A stretch of 64,000 bases of DNA from Actinomycetospora sp. TBRC 11914 (GTDB lineage: Bacteria > Actinomycetota > Actinomycetes > Mycobacteriales > Pseudonocardiaceae). This document shows, piece after piece, positions 9,903 to 19,502 of the stretch. The notes under the pieces were generated by a model. It saw only the letters and a program-made list of their open reading frames with translations. It did no database searches and had not been told where the DNA came from. Positions within the stretch are counted from its first letter, which is position 1. Each line of letters starts with the position of its first letter. Location of the stretch: positions 186,001 to 250,000 of the forward strand of contig NZ_JABBND010000003.1 in NCBI RefSeq assembly GCF_012933465.1, in the 5' to 3' direction. The translations under genes and the position numbers were made by a program.

Positions 9903-10493
9903 ATGGCGATCGCGCACGTCCGTCCCGCCACCGCCGACGACGCCGGGCCCGTCACCGCCGTGCAGCGCGAGGTGTGGACGTCGGCCTGGGCCGGCTTCCT
10001 GCCCGCCGGCCTCACCGAGGGGTTCGACGACGAGGCGGTGCGCGCCGCCTGGGCGCGCACCGCCGCCGGGCCGGGGCTGTGGGTGGCGACCGAGGGCGAC
10101 GCCGTCGTCGGGTTCTGCCTCGCCGGCGCGGCTGCCGAGGAGGACGTCGCGGACGCGGTGGGGACGGTTCCCGACGACGCCGGGCGGGTCGGGCTGGTGG
10201 CGACGCTGCTGGTCTCGCCGCGGTGGGGCCGGCGGGGGCACGGCGGCCGGCTGCTGGTGACGGCCACCGAGGCGCTGCGGGCGGAGGGGGCGGCCCGCGG
10301 GATCACGTGGGTGCCCGAGCGCGACGCGGCCTCGCGGGCGTTCTACGCCCGCGCCGGCTGGGACCCCGACGGCACCGTGCGCACCCTCGACGCGGGCGGC
10401 CGCCCGCTGCGCGAGGTGCGCCTGGGCGGCCCGCTCGACCTCGCGTTCGCCCCCGAACCGACCGCGGACGACCTCGGCCTCCCGCTCCTGTAG
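9903..10493 (+). CDS. GNAT-family N-acetyltransferase
   Basis: A 196-residue GCN5-related acetyltransferase. The acetyl-CoA binding motif A is seen as LVATLLVSPRWGRRGHGGRLL (R/Q-x-x-G-x-G/A), preceded by a beta strand and followed by ARGITWVPERDAASRAFYARAGWDPDG, the usual motif B with the N-[R]-[A]-x-x-[F/L]-Y pattern. The substrate is not predictable. It stands alone, divergent from the carbonic anhydrase operon and convergent with dapB. Confidence 0.82.
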   Translation: MAIAHVRPATADDAGPVTAVQREVWTSAWAGFLPAGLTEGFDDEAVRAAWARTAAGPGLWVATEGDAVVGFCLAGAAAEEDVADAVGTVPDDAGRVGLVATLLVSPRWGRRGHGGRLLVTATEALRAEGAARGITWVPERDAASRAFYARAGWDPDGTVRTLDAGGRPLREVRLGGPLDLAFAPEPTADDLGLPLL

Positions 10494-10511
10494 ATCGGCC
10501 TCATAGGGGAC

Positions 10512-10565
10512 GGGTGAACGGCGCCGTCCTGGCGTCGGATGCCAGGAACGTGCCCTTGCCGGCAC
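10512..10565. repeat. Intergenic repeat family A, copy 1
   Basis: About 54 bp containing GAACGGCGCCGTCCTGG, a hairpin CCTGGC-N7-GCCAGG, then GGAACGTGCC. Two further copies lie at 42884-42933 and 42956-43007. All three are in spacers between convergent genes (here GNAT and dapB). The hairpin is kept in copy 3 with a different loop and partly in copy 2. Confidence 0.75.
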
Positions 10566-10584
10566 GGGCCCGGGGACGAGCCGG

Positions 10585-11451
<867 letters not shown>

Positions 11452-11455
<4 letters not shown>

Positions 11456-11493
11456 CCGGTCCAGCTCCGCTCCGCTTCGTGTCCCCCGCTCAT
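11452..11493 (-). CDS. Micro-ORF 1 of the dapB leader (13 codons)
   Basis: ATG at 11493 to TGA at 11452, encoding [13 protein letters not shown]. Its ATG overlaps the TGA of the M16 peptidase gene at 11490-11492, so a ribosome finishing the peptidase could restart here and then at each following ATGA until dapB. The single residue difference from micro-ORFs 2 and 3 comes from one base. Confidence 0.4.
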
Positions 11494-12902
11494 CCGGCCA
11501 CCTCGCGCAACTCGTCGGGGAGATCGTCGGCGTCAGCGTAGGGCCCGACGACGGCCGCGGTCACCGGCGTCGAGAACAGCTCGGCGGCCAGCGTCGCGAC
11601 GTCGTCGCGGGTGACCGCCTCGATGCGGGCCAGCGAGTCGGCCAGGTCCAGCGAGGCCCCCCGGCCGTCCAGCTCGCGGCGCCCGAGCCAGCTCATGCGC
11701 GACGACGTGTCCTCCAGCCCGAGCACGTACTCGCCGCGCAGCTGGCCGCGGGCGCGGACGAGCTCGGCGTCGGTGACCCCGCCCCGCGCCAGGTCGGTGA
11801 GCTGCTCGCGCAGCACCCCGGCGGCCGTACCCAGCCGCTCGGGCGCGCAGCCGACGTACACCGAGAGCACACCGAGGTCGGAGTAGCCGGCCGCGGACGA
11901 GTACACCGAGTACGCCAGCCCCCGCCGCTCCCGGATCTCCTGGAAGAGCCGCGAGCTGGTGCCGCCGCCGAGCACCGTCGACAGCACGAGCTGCGCGGCC
12001 CAGCGGGGGTCGCCGCGGCGCACCGAGGGCACGCCGAGCATCAGGTGGGCCTGCTCGGTGTCGTCCTCGCGCACCACCAGCCGGTCCGCCGGCAGCGGCG
12101 GCGTGACGGCCGCGTCGGGACGGACCCACGCCGGGCCGGGCGCGAGCCGGTCGCCGAACCCGGCGACGACCGCCTCGAGGACGGCGGCGTGGGTGACGTT
12201 GCCCGCGACGGCGAGCACCGACCGCGACGGCACGTAGTGCGCGGCGTGGAACCGGGCGATGACGTCGCGGGTCATCGCGCCCACCGACTCCTCGGAGCCC
12301 ACCACCGGGCCGCCCAGCGGGTGGGCGCCCAGCAGGAGGTCGTCGAAGTCGTCGGCGAGCAGGTCCTCGGGGTCGTCGTCGCGCCCGGCGATCTCGGAGA
12401 GCACCACGTCGCGCTCGACCTCGACGTCCTCGGCGGCCATGACGCCCTCGAGCACCACGTCGCACACGACGTCGACCGCGAGCGGCATGTCCGCGTCGAG
12501 GACGTGGGCGTAGAAGCAGGTGTGCTCCTTGGTGGTGAACGCGTTGAGGTCACCACCGACCGCGTCGATCTCCTCGGCGATCTGCCGGGCGGAGCGCCGC
12601 GGGGTGCCCTTGAACAGCAGGTGCTCGAGGAAGTGGGCGGCGCCGCGCGACGCCGGGTCGAACCCCGGCTCGTCGCGCGACCCGACGTCGACCCACAGCC
12701 CGACCGAGGCCGACCGTGCCCCCGGGACGTGCTCGGTGACCACCCGCAGGCCCCCGGGGAGCACGGTCCGTGCCACCCCGGGAGCCGGATGCTGGGTCTC
12801 CGCGGCAAGCCGTTCCGGCACCACACGCTCCTCCGTCGCGTGTGCCGCCGGCGTGCGGCGCCGCGCCTGCTGGGTCTCCGCGGCAAGCCGTTCCGGCACC
12901 AC
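11490..12902 (-). CDS. M16 family zinc metallopeptidase (PepR-like)
   Basis: A 470-residue insulinase-type peptidase with the inverted zinc motif H-x-x-E-H as HFLEHLLFKGT at about residues 90-100 and the distal Glu region some 75 residues later. The C-terminal M16 domain includes the R/Y-type segment RGLAYSVYSS. It probably degrades short peptides in the cytoplasm; the family gene follows pnp in most actinobacteria (PepR). The GTG at 12902 follows GGAGGAGCGT at good distance. Residues 2-27 and 28-53 are encoded by a 78-bp tandem duplication, so a second equally good Shine-Dalgarno and GTG lies at 12824, in frame; the protein could start at either and lose 26 residues. Stop overlaps micro-ORF 1. 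Confidence 0.88.
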   Translation of the reverse strand: MVPERLAAETQQARRRTPAAHATEERVVPERLAAETQHPAPGVARTVLPGGLRVVTEHVPGARSASVGLWVDVGSRDEPGFDPASRGAAHFLEHLLFKGTPRRSARQIAEEIDAVGGDLNAFTTKEHTCFYAHVLDADMPLAVDVVCDVVLEGVMAAEDVEVERDVVLSEIAGRDDDPEDLLADDFDDLLLGAHPLGGPVVGSEESVGAMTRDVIARFHAAHYVPSRSVLAVAGNVTHAAVLEAVVAGFGDRLAPGPAWVRPDAAVTPPLPADRLVVREDDTEQAHLMLGVPSVRRGDPRWAAQLVLSTVLGGGTSSRLFQEIRERRGLAYSVYSSAAGYSDLGVLSVYVGCAPERLGTAAGVLREQLTDLARGGVTDAELVRARGQLRGEYVLGLEDTSSRMSWLGRRELDGRGASLDLADSLARIEAVTRDDVATLAAELFSTPVTAAVVGPYADADDLPDELREVAG

Positions 12903-12945
12903 ACGCTCCTCCGTCGCGTGTGCCGCCGGCGTGCGGCGCCGCGCC
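12790..12945. repeat. 78-bp tandem duplication over the start of the M16 peptidase gene
   Basis: Units 12790-12867 and 12868-12945 appear identical base for base. Each holds, on the minus strand, GGAGGAGCGTGTGGTGCCG, that is a Shine-Dalgarno sequence and tandem GTG starts. Because 78 is a multiple of three, the copies are in frame and both starts feed the same peptidase. The outer part of unit 2 extends into the 56-bp pnp-peptidase spacer. Confidence 0.95.
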
Positions 12946-12958
12946 TCGGACGTCCCGG

Positions 12959-15292
12959 TCAGGAGCTGCCTCCGCCGATGGCGCCGGTGATGGCGCCCGT
13001 GGCGGCGGGCTCGGCCGGCGGCACGCCGGCGCCCTCGGCGCCGGTGCCCTCGGGAGCGTCACCGTTGCCCGAGGCGTCGGCGGTCTCCTCCTCCTTGACC
13101 GGGACGAGGCTGATCTTGCCGCGGTTGTCGATGTCGGTGATCTCGACGCGGATCTTGTCGCCGACGTTCACGACGTCCTCGACCTTGCCGATCCGCTTGC
13201 CGCCGCCGAGCTTCGAGATGTGCACCAGGCCGTCGCGGCCGGGCACCAGCGACACGAACGCGCCGAACGCCGCGGTCTTGACGACGGTGCCGAGGTAGCG
13301 CTCGCCGATCTTCGGCATCTGCGGGTTGGCGATGGCGTTGATCTTGTCGACGGCGGCCTGGGCGCTCGGCCCGTCCGCGGCGCCGACGTAGATCGTGCCG
13401 TCGTCCTCGATCGAGATGTCGGCGCCGGTCTCCTCGGTGATCGAGTTGATCATCTTGCCCTTCGGCCCGATGACCTCGCCGATCTTGTCGACCGGCACCT
13501 TCACCGTGGTGATGCGCGGCGCGTAGTCGCTCATCTCGTCGGGCGCGTCGATGGCCTCGGCCATCACGTCGAGGATCGCGAGGCGCGCGCCCTTGGCCTG
13601 GGTGAGCGCCTTCGCGAGGACCTCGGAGGGGATGCCGTCGAGCTTGGTGTCCAGCTGCAGCGCGGTGACGAGGTCCTTGGTCCCGGCGACCTTGAAGTCC
13701 ATGTCGCCGAAGGCGTCCTCGGCGCCGAGGATGTCGGTCAGCGCGACGAAGGTCTCCTTGCCGTCGACCTCGCCGGACACCAGGCCCATCGCGATGCCCG
13801 CGACCGGGGCCTTGAGCGGCACGCCGGCGTTGAGCAGCGACATCGTCGAGGCGCAGACCGAGCCCATCGAGGTCGAGCCGTTCGAGCCCAGCGCCTCGGA
13901 GACCTGCCGGATCGCGTAGGGGAACTCCTCGCGGGTCGGCAGGACCGGCACGAGGGCGCGCTCGGCCAGCGCGCCGTGGCCGATCTCCCGGCGCTTCGGG
14001 GACCCGACGCGGCCGGTCTCGCCGGTGGAGAACGGCGGGAAGTTGTAGTGGTGCATGTAGCGCTTCGTCGTCTCCGGGGTGAGGGAGTCGATCGACTGCT
14101 CCATGCGCAGCATGTTCAGCGTGGTGACGCCGAGGATCTGGGTCTCGCCGCGCTCGAAGAGGGCCGAGCCGTGCGCCCGCGGGATGACCTCGACCTCGGC
14201 GGCCAGCGGCCGGATGTCGGTGACGCCGCGGCCGTCGATGCGGAAGCCCTCGGTGAGGATCTTCTTGCGGACCGTGGCCTTGGTCAGCGAGCGGAAGGCC
14301 TCGCCGATCTCCTTCTCGCGGCCCTCGAACTTCGGGCCGAGCTCGGTGACGAGGCGCTCCTTGAGGGCGTCCTGGGCGTCGTCGCGCTCGTGCTTGCCCG
14401 CGATCGTGAGCGTGCGGTCCAGCTCGTCACCGGCGGCCGAGGTGACCGCGTCCAGCACGTCGGACTGGTACGGCGGGAAGGTCGGGTAGTCCTTCGTCGT
14501 GACGCCGAGCGAGGTGTAGAGGTTCTTCTGCGCCTCGCACAGGGTGCGCAGGAAGGGCTTCGCGGCCTCCATGCCGGCGGCCACGACCTCCTCGGTGGGC
14601 GCCGGGGCGCCGCCCGCGACGAGCGCCAGCGCGTGATCGGTGGCCTCGGCCTCGACCATGGAGATCGCGACGTCGGAGCCGTCCTCGGTGATCGAGCCCG
14701 CGATCACCATGTCGAACACGGCGCCCTGCAACTGCTCCCACGTCGGGAACGCGACCCACTGGTCGCCGATGAGCGCCATGCGGGTGGCGCCCACCGGACC
14801 GTCGAACGGCAGGCCCGAGATCTGCGTGGAGGCCGACGCGGCGTTGATCGCCAGCACGTCGTAGGGGTCGTTCGGGTTGAGGCTCTGCACCGTGATGACG
14901 ACCTGCACCTCGTTGCGCAGGTTCGACACGAAGGTCGGGCGCAGCGGGCGGTCGATCAGGCGGCAGGTGAGGATCGCGTCGGTGGACGGGCGGCCCTCGC
15001 GGCGGAAGAACGAGCCGGGGATGCGCCCGGCGGCGTACATCCGCTCCTCGACGTCGACGGTGAGCGGGAAGAAGTCGAAGTTGTCCTTCGGGCGCTTCGA
15101 CGCGGTGGTCGCCGAGAGCAGCATCGTCTCGTCGTCGAGGTACGCGACGACGGCGCCCGCGGCCTGGCGGGCCAGGCGACCGGACTCGAAGCGGATGGTG
15201 CGGCTGCCGAGGGCGCCGTTGTCGAGGACGGCGGTGGTCTCGTGGACGCCGGTCTCGGTGTCCACGGTGGCCGGTGAGGCGGAGTTCGCCAT
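12959..15292 (-). CDS. pnp: Polyribonucleotide nucleotidyltransferase (PNPase)
   Basis: Phosphorolytic 3'-5' exoribonuclease and polymerase of the RNA degradosome, here 777 residues. Two RNase PH domains are seen (first from about residue 30, second with [19 protein letters not shown] and the catalytic [17 protein letters not shown]), then a KH domain ([18 protein letters not shown]) and an S1 domain ([21 protein letters not shown]), ending in an Ala/Gly-rich tail. The ATG at 15292 follows AGGAGG; the longer frame upstream is not PNPase-like. It lies downstream of rpsO in the classical order, with a structured 242-bp leader in between that could serve RNase III-type autoregulation as known in E. 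coli. Confidence 0.96.
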   Translation of the reverse strand: MANSASPATVDTETGVHETTAVLDNGALGSRTIRFESGRLARQAAGAVVAYLDDETMLLSATTASKRPKDNFDFFPLTVDVEERMYAAGRIPGSFFRREGRPSTDAILTCRLIDRPLRPTFVSNLRNEVQVVITVQSLNPNDPYDVLAINAASASTQISGLPFDGPVGATRMALIGDQWVAFPTWEQLQGAVFDMVIAGSITEDGSDVAISMVEAEATDHALALVAGGAPAPTEEVVAAGMEAAKPFLRTLCEAQKNLYTSLGVTTKDYPTFPPYQSDVLDAVTSAAGDELDRTLTIAGKHERDDAQDALKERLVTELGPKFEGREKEIGEAFRSLTKATVRKKILTEGFRIDGRGVTDIRPLAAEVEVIPRAHGSALFERGETQILGVTTLNMLRMEQSIDSLTPETTKRYMHHYNFPPFSTGETGRVGSPKRREIGHGALAERALVPVLPTREEFPYAIRQVSEALGSNGSTSMGSVCASTMSLLNAGVPLKAPVAGIAMGLVSGEVDGKETFVALTDILGAEDAFGDMDFKVAGTKDLVTALQLDTKLDGIPSEVLAKALTQAKGARLAILDVMAEAIDAPDEMSDYAPRITTVKVPVDKIGEVIGPKGKMINSITEETGADISIEDDGTIYVGAADGPSAQAAVDKINAIANPQMPKIGERYLGTVVKTAAFGAFVSLVPGRDGLVHISKLGGGKRIGKVEDVVNVGDKIRVEITDIDNRGKISLVPVKEEETADASGNGDAPEGTGAEGAGVPPAEPAATGAITGAIGGGSS

Positions 15293-15375
15293 GGGTCGGG
15301 ATTCCTCCTGTGGAGTCCCCGCCGCCACGTGCCCCCTCGCGTCGGGGGCCACCGCGGACGGCCGACGTGACCGGT

Positions 15376-15442
15376 CTTCGATCGAAGCCCCCGGACGGCG
15401 GGTCCGGGAGCCACTACCGAGGACCGGGTCGGATCGGTCCTC
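15376..15442. promoter_or_regulatory. Hairpins in the pnp leader
   Basis: Between rpsO and pnp are a 12-bp palindrome CTTCGATCGAAG at 15376-15387, a CCCGGAC-N5-GTCCGGG hairpin just beside it, and a stem with exact 8-bp arms GAGGACCG (15419-15426) and CGGTCCTC (15435-15442). All would be in the 5' untranslated RNA of pnp. In E. coli the pnp leader hairpin is cut by RNase III and degraded by PNPase to limit its own synthesis; a like role is inferred from position and structure only. Confidence 0.45.
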
Positions 15443-15494
15443 CACCGGCGCTGCGGTGGCGGGGCTCGTCGTTGTTCGGGTCGTGGTGCTCCTC

Positions 15495-15525
15495 GGGCCG
15501 CCCGCGTCGGCGACGCGGACGGCCC
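15495..15525 (-). terminator. Strong hairpin just after rpsO
   Basis: A 13-bp GC stem with one mismatch and a GGC loop: GGGCCG-C-CCGCGTC pairs with GACGCGG-A-CGGCCC. It begins 9 bp past the rpsO stop. There is no T-tract, so it may be an attenuator or an RNA 3'-end/processing structure that partly separates rpsO from pnp expression. Confidence 0.55.
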
Positions 15526-15534
15526 GGAGGGGGT

Positions 15535-15804
15535 CTAGCGGCGCAGGCCGAGCCGCTCGATGAGCGACCGGTAGCGCGAGATGTCCACCGAGGCCACGTA
15601 CTTCAGCAGCCGGCGGCGGCGACCGACCAGCAGCAGCAGTCCGCGCCGCGAGTGGTGGTCGTGCTTGTGGGTCTTCAGGTGCTCGGTGAGCTGGATGATC
15701 CGCTGCGTCAGCAGTGCCACCTGCGCCTCGGGCGAACCCGTGTCGGTGGTGTGCACGCCGTACTCGGAGAGGATCGAGCGCTTCTGGTCGGTGGTCAGGG
15801 CCAC
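15535..15804 (-). CDS. rpsO: 30S ribosomal protein S15
   Basis: Primary 16S rRNA-binding protein of the small subunit, 89 residues, the exact family length. Visible hallmarks are [21 protein letters not shown], then [25 protein letters not shown] and the C-terminal [13 protein letters not shown]. The start is GTG at 15804, with GAGGAG some 8 bp before; longer in-frame readings upstream have no S15 similarity. About 175 bp separate it from the thpR gene, leaving room for its own promoter. Confidence 0.97.
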   Translation of the reverse strand: MALTTDQKRSILSEYGVHTTDTGSPEAQVALLTQRIIQLTEHLKTHKHDHHSRRGLLLLVGRRRRLLKYVASVDISRYRSLIERLGLRR

Positions 15805-15979
15805 GTCGGTGGTGCTCCTCGGTGCTCGGAGGGGTCCTGCCCGTCCGGGCGGCGCTGTGGGCCACCCGTCCGGTGCCGTGTGGGGTGCGCCGGTCGAGCA
15901 CTGCTGCGCCGGTGCGCCCACCGCGCGGGGTCGCCCGCGCGTCCGGCCGCCACGGACCGCAGCCGGATCACCTCACAGT

Positions 15980-16507
15980 CTACCGGGCGGGTCCGACGCC
16001 CTCCCCGCCGCCCGGGCTCTCCACCAGCGCGAACCGCTCGAGCACCCGGTAGGGCGTCCCGCCGGCCACCAGCACCGCCTCGCGCGGCGTCCAGGCCGGA
16101 CCCCGGTGCGCGTCCAGCCCCGGCGGCACCGCGGGCGCCCGGCCGCGGCACCGGGCGACGGTCAGGTGGGCGACGTGCTCGCCCGGGTCGGCCCCCGCCG
16201 CCGCCACCAGGCGCGACCAGCCCTCGCCGTCGTCGGGCCGGATCCCCAGCCACAGCGCGGTGCCGAACACCCCGGCGCCCTCGGGGCGCAGCCGCGGGGC
16301 GGGGAGGCCGGCGAGGTCGCGGCGCAGCGTGGCCGCGACGTCCCCGGGATCGGCGTCGGCGAGGAAGCGCAGCGTGACGTGGCGGCGCTCCCGGGCCACC
16401 GGGCGCCACCGGTCCCCGTCCGGCCCCGGGCGCAGCGCCCGCTCGAGCGCGGCGTCCACCGCCGCGTCGACCGCGTCGTCCGGGAGGACCGCGACGAACA
16501 GGCGCAC
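15980..16507 (-). CDS. thpR: RNA 2',3'-cyclic phosphodiesterase (2'-5' RNA ligase family)
   Basis: A 175-residue member of the 2H phosphoesterase superfamily. Both catalytic H-x-T-x motifs are present: RHVTLRF at about residues 42-48 and AHLTVAR near residues 112-118. ThpR/LigT proteins open 2',3'-cyclic phosphates at RNA ends and can join 2'-5' half tRNAs in vitro. GTG start at 16507, 4 bp after the ribF stop, so co-transcribed with ribF. The role in this block of RNA-handling genes is consistent but unproven. Confidence 0.87.
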   Translation of the reverse strand: MRLFVAVLPDDAVDAAVDAALERALRPGPDGDRWRPVARERRHVTLRFLADADPGDVAATLRRDLAGLPAPRLRPEGAGVFGTALWLGIRPDDGEGWSRLVAAAGADPGEHVAHLTVARCRGRAPAVPPGLDAHRGPAWTPREAVLVAGGTPYRVLERFALVESPGGGEGVGPAR

Positions 16508-16511
16508 GGGT

Positions 16512-17468
16512 CTACAGGCCGAGGAGCTTCCGCGTGGTGGCGACGTCGCCGTCCATCGCGGTGATGAGCTCCTCGATCGACTCGAAGCGCGTCATCCCCC
16601 GCACCCGGGCGACGAAGTCGACCGCGACGCGCTGGCCGTAGAAGTCCTCGCTGTGGTCGAGCACGAACGCCTCGACCGTGCGGACCTGGCCGGAGAACGT
16701 GGGGTTGGTGCCCACCGAGACCGCCGTCGGGAGGCGCTCCTCCCGGCCGTCGGGGCCCGGACGCACGAACCACCCGGCGTACACCCCGTCGGCGGGGACG
16801 GCGGCGTGCTCGGTGACGGCGACGTTCGCGGTCGGGTAGCCGAGCTCGCGGCCGCGCTGGTCGCCGCGCACGACGACGCCCTCGACGCGGTGCGGCCGCC
16901 CGAGCGCGTCGGCCGCGGCCTCGACGTCGCCGGCCGCGATCGAGCTGCGGATGTAGGTCGAGGAGAACGTCACGGTGCGCCCCCGGTCGCCGTCGGCCAC
17001 GAGGTCGAGCCCGATCGCCTCGAACCCGAAGCGCTGCCCCAGGCGCTCGAGCTCGGCGACGTCGCCGGCGGCCTTGTAGCCGTAGGTGAAGTTCCGCCCG
17101 ACGACGACCGCGGAGGCGTGCAGGCGGTCGACGAGCAGCTCGTGGACGAACTCGGCCGGCGAGACGTGGGCGAACTCGAGCGTGAAGGGCAGCACCCAGA
17201 ACGCGTCGACGCCGAGCTCGGCGACGAGCTCGGCCCGGCGGGCCAGCGTGGTCAGCTGCGCCGGGTGCGAGCCGGGGCGCAGGACCTCACTGGGGTGCGG
17301 GTCGAAGGTGATGAGCACGGTCGGGAGGTCCCCGAGCTCGCGCGCCAGGGCCACGGCCCGGCCGATGAGCTGCTGGTGGCCGCGGTGCACCCCGTCGAAC
17401 ACGCCGATGGTGACCACGCAGCGGCCCCAGCCCGGGGGCACGCCGTCACGACCGCGCCAGCGTTGCAC
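16512..17468 (-). CDS. ribF: Bifunctional riboflavin kinase / FAD synthetase
   Basis: Makes FMN from riboflavin and FAD from FMN. The N-terminal nucleotidyltransferase domain has the GVFDGVHRGHQ motif at about residues 22-32 and FTYGYKAAGD; SSTYIRSSIAAGD follows, and the C-terminal kinase domain shows RGRELGYPTANV and the SVGTNPTF plus EAFVLD segments. At 318 residues it is family-length. It precedes thpR by 4 bp and, as in most actinobacteria, is near truB and rpsO. A 293-bp spacer with two family B repeats separates it from truB. Confidence 0.95.
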   Translation of the reverse strand: MQRWRGRDGVPPGWGRCVVTIGVFDGVHRGHQQLIGRAVALARELGDLPTVLITFDPHPSEVLRPGSHPAQLTTLARRAELVAELGVDAFWVLPFTLEFAHVSPAEFVHELLVDRLHASAVVVGRNFTYGYKAAGDVAELERLGQRFGFEAIGLDLVADGDRGRTVTFSSTYIRSSIAAGDVEAAADALGRPHRVEGVVVRGDQRGRELGYPTANVAVTEHAAVPADGVYAGWFVRPGPDGREERLPTAVSVGTNPTFSGQVRTVEAFVLDHSEDFYGQRVAVDFVARVRGMTRFESIEELITAMDGDVATTRKLLGL

Positions 17469-17591
17469 TGCGAGGGGCCTCCGGAGCGAGTGGACTTCCG
17501 ACGGGCGTCAGCGTACGGGCGCGCCGTGGCCCCAACCGGTCGGCGGGTCTGGATCACCCGCCGGGGCGGGCACCGGACCCGTCCCCGGTGC

Positions 17592-17659
17592 GCCGGCCGG
17601 GGGCACACCACGCGGGCCAGCCGATAGCCAGGCCTGCCCCACGTGCCCCTCACCGGCCG
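17592..17659. repeat. Intergenic repeat family B, copy 1
   Basis: Pattern GGGCAC-A-CCACGC ... CCTGCCCCACGTGCCCCTC followed by CCGGCCGG. It matches the neighbouring copy at 17673-17744 over about 62 bp, with only the central 20 bp differing. The outer GGGGCAC and GTGCCCC pair to form a long stem. Located between ribF and truB, which run in the same direction. Confidence 0.75.
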
Positions 17660-17672
17660 GGGCCGGCCCGCG

Positions 17673-17744
17673 CCCCTCACCCAGGGGCACGCCACGCAGG
17701 ACGACGGACCTCCGGACCTGCCCCACGTGCCCCTCGCCGGCCGG
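17673..17744. repeat. Intergenic repeat family B, copy 2
   Basis: Second tandem-like copy in the ribF-truB spacer, with AGGGGCACGCCACGCAGG at the left and CCTGCCCCACGTGCCCCTC at the right, then CCGGCCGG. A truncated GTGCCCCTC lies just beyond, near 17749-17757. Confidence 0.75.
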
Positions 17745-17761
17745 CTGGGTGCCCCTCCGGC

Positions 17762-18691
17762 TCACCCCGCCGGCGCGAGCACCAGGACCGGGCGGGCCCA
17801 GCCGCGCTCGTCGGCGACCAGGCCGACGACGTGGCCGTCGGGCCCGAACACCGCGGTGGTCCCGGTGGTGCCGCCGGCGGGCAGCGGGCGGCCGTGGGCG
17901 AGGTCGTCCGCGCCGGCGGCGTCGACCTCGCGGCGGGGGAAGGCCGTGTCGACCGCGGCGTCGAGGTCCAGCGAGAGCTCCGCGCGCCCCTGCTCCCCCT
18001 CGGCCTGCGCGGCGAGGGTGTCGAGGTCACGGGCGTGGGCGAGGGTGAACGGCCCGACCCGGGTGCGCCGCAGCGCGGTGAGGTGCCCGCCGACGCCGAG
18101 ACCGCGCCCGAGGTCGCGCGCGAGCGCCCGGACGTAGGTGCCCGAGGAGCAGTCGACGAGGACGTCGAGGTCGACCGTCGACCCCTCGCGGCGGGTGGCG
18201 AGCACGTCGAAGCGCGCGACGTGCACCGGACGCGCCTCGAGGACGACCTCCTCACCGGCGCGGGCCCGCTCGTAGGCCCGCCGGCCGTCCACCTTGATGG
18301 CCGACACCGTGCTCGGGACCTGCGCGATGTCCCCGGTCAGGGCGGCCACCCCCGCCGCGACCGCCGCGTCGGTCACCCCGGACGCGTCGGCGCCGCCGGT
18401 GGGCTCGCCCTCCGCGTCGTCGGTCGAGGTCTCGGCGCCGAGGCGGATCGTGGCCAGGTAGGTCTTGGTGTCGAGCGCGAGATGGCCGAGGAGCTTGGTG
18501 GCCCGCTCCACGCCGAGGACCAGCACCCCGGTGGCCATCGGGTCGAGCGTGCCGGCGTGGCCCACTTTCCGCGTCCCGACGAGGCGCCGCGCCTTGCCCA
18601 CCACGTCGTGCGAGGTCCACCCGGCCGGTTTGTCGACGACGAGCAGGCCGGGGGGTGGCGGTGGGGTCTTGGGTCCACGGCGCGCGTTCAT
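17762..18691 (-). CDS. truB: tRNA pseudouridine(55) synthase
   Basis: Converts U55 of tRNAs to pseudouridine in the T loop. The catalytic Asp is in HAGTLDPMATGVLVLGV (about residues 45-61), preceded by GLLVVDKPAGWTSHDVV; KTYLATIRLG, the IPQVPSTVSAIKVDGRRAY-type motif and SGTYVRALARDLG follow, all diagnostic. The C-terminal region (about residues 215-309) is a PUA-like domain. ATG at 18691, 9 bp after the stop of the preceding uncharacterised gene, suggesting joint transcription. Length 309 is normal. Confidence 0.95.
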   Translation of the reverse strand: MNARRGPKTPPPPPGLLVVDKPAGWTSHDVVGKARRLVGTRKVGHAGTLDPMATGVLVLGVERATKLLGHLALDTKTYLATIRLGAETSTDDAEGEPTGGADASGVTDAAVAAGVAALTGDIAQVPSTVSAIKVDGRRAYERARAGEEVVLEARPVHVARFDVLATRREGSTVDLDVLVDCSSGTYVRALARDLGRGLGVGGHLTALRRTRVGPFTLAHARDLDTLAAQAEGEQGRAELSLDLDAAVDTAFPRREVDAAGADDLAHGRPLPAGGTTGTTAVFGPDGHVVGLVADERGWARPVLVLAPAG

Positions 18692-18700
18692 CGCCGGGCA

Positions 18701-19447
18701 TCATGCCCGCCGGACCGGGGGCGGGGCCGGGTCGGGCGCGACGCGGTCGAACGACAGCGACACCGCGGGCACCCGCCGCGGCGCCGGGACCTCGTCGGGG
18801 CCGTGCGCCCAGAGCGGCAGCGCCGCGAGCCACGTCGGCCCGGCGTCGTGCTCCCAGGGGACGGCGAGCCAGCCCGCGGTGGTCGACGTGGCCGCCGCCC
18901 CGGTCCACACCAGCACGACGTGCCGCAGCCCGACGTGCCCGTCCGCGGGTGGGACCGGCCGGGTGGGCGGCGGGACCCCGAAGCCGTCGAACCACAGCTG
19001 GCCCGTCCGGTCGTCCCGGGCCGGGGCGTACACCAGCCCGTTCACCGTCGCCGCCGCTCCGCGCACCTCCCCGACCCAGCGCAGCGTCGCGAAGTCCGGG
19101 CGGCTCCCCGCGCGGTCCGGGGCCTTCATCAGGTGCAGGACGACGGCCTCGTGCGCGACGGCGAGCGAGTTCCACGGGGCGCCGATGAGGACGCCCCGCG
19201 GCTCCCACTCCGGCGCGGCCCGCAGGAGCACCGTCCGCAGGTTCTCCGAGGAGGTGATCCCGAGGGTGACCGGGGTGTCCCCGGCGACCTCCGGGTCGTG
19301 TCGGGAGACATTGCGCTCCCACACCGCGGCGACGGTGTCCTCGAGCAGCCCGAGGACACCGAGCGCCCGCCACCGGTCGCGCACCTCCCGCAGCCACGCG
19401 AGGGCTCCCGGGTCCCACCCGCCGTCGTCGTGCCGTGTCCCGCCCAC
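18701..19447 (-). CDS. Uncharacterised protein upstream of truB
   Basis: A 248-residue protein that I do not recognise. It is rich in Trp, Pro and Arg, has no clear signal peptide or membrane helix, and ends in a proline-rich tail PAPPPVRRA. Alternating hydrophobic stretches such as GLRHVVLVWTGAAAT and TAGWLAVPWEHD suggest a compact beta-rich fold. Third-position GC bias agrees with a real gene on this strand. The start is GTG at 19447; the 9-bp gap to truB suggests an operon. It interrupts the more usual dinF-truB adjacency of actinobacteria together with the fabG-like gene. Confidence 0.6.
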   Translation of the reverse strand: MGGTRHDDGGWDPGALAWLREVRDRWRALGVLGLLEDTVAAVWERNVSRHDPEVAGDTPVTLGITSSENLRTVLLRAAPEWEPRGVLIGAPWNSLAVAHEAVVLHLMKAPDRAGSRPDFATLRWVGEVRGAAATVNGLVYAPARDDRTGQLWFDGFGVPPPTRPVPPADGHVGLRHVVLVWTGAAATSTTAGWLAVPWEHDAGPTWLAALPLWAHGPDEVPAPRRVPAVSLSFDRVAPDPAPPPVRRA

Positions 19448-19502
19448 ACCGGAAGCAGAGCACGGACCCCCGACAGCGTGACGCGGCCGCGGCGCGCGCC
19501 GG

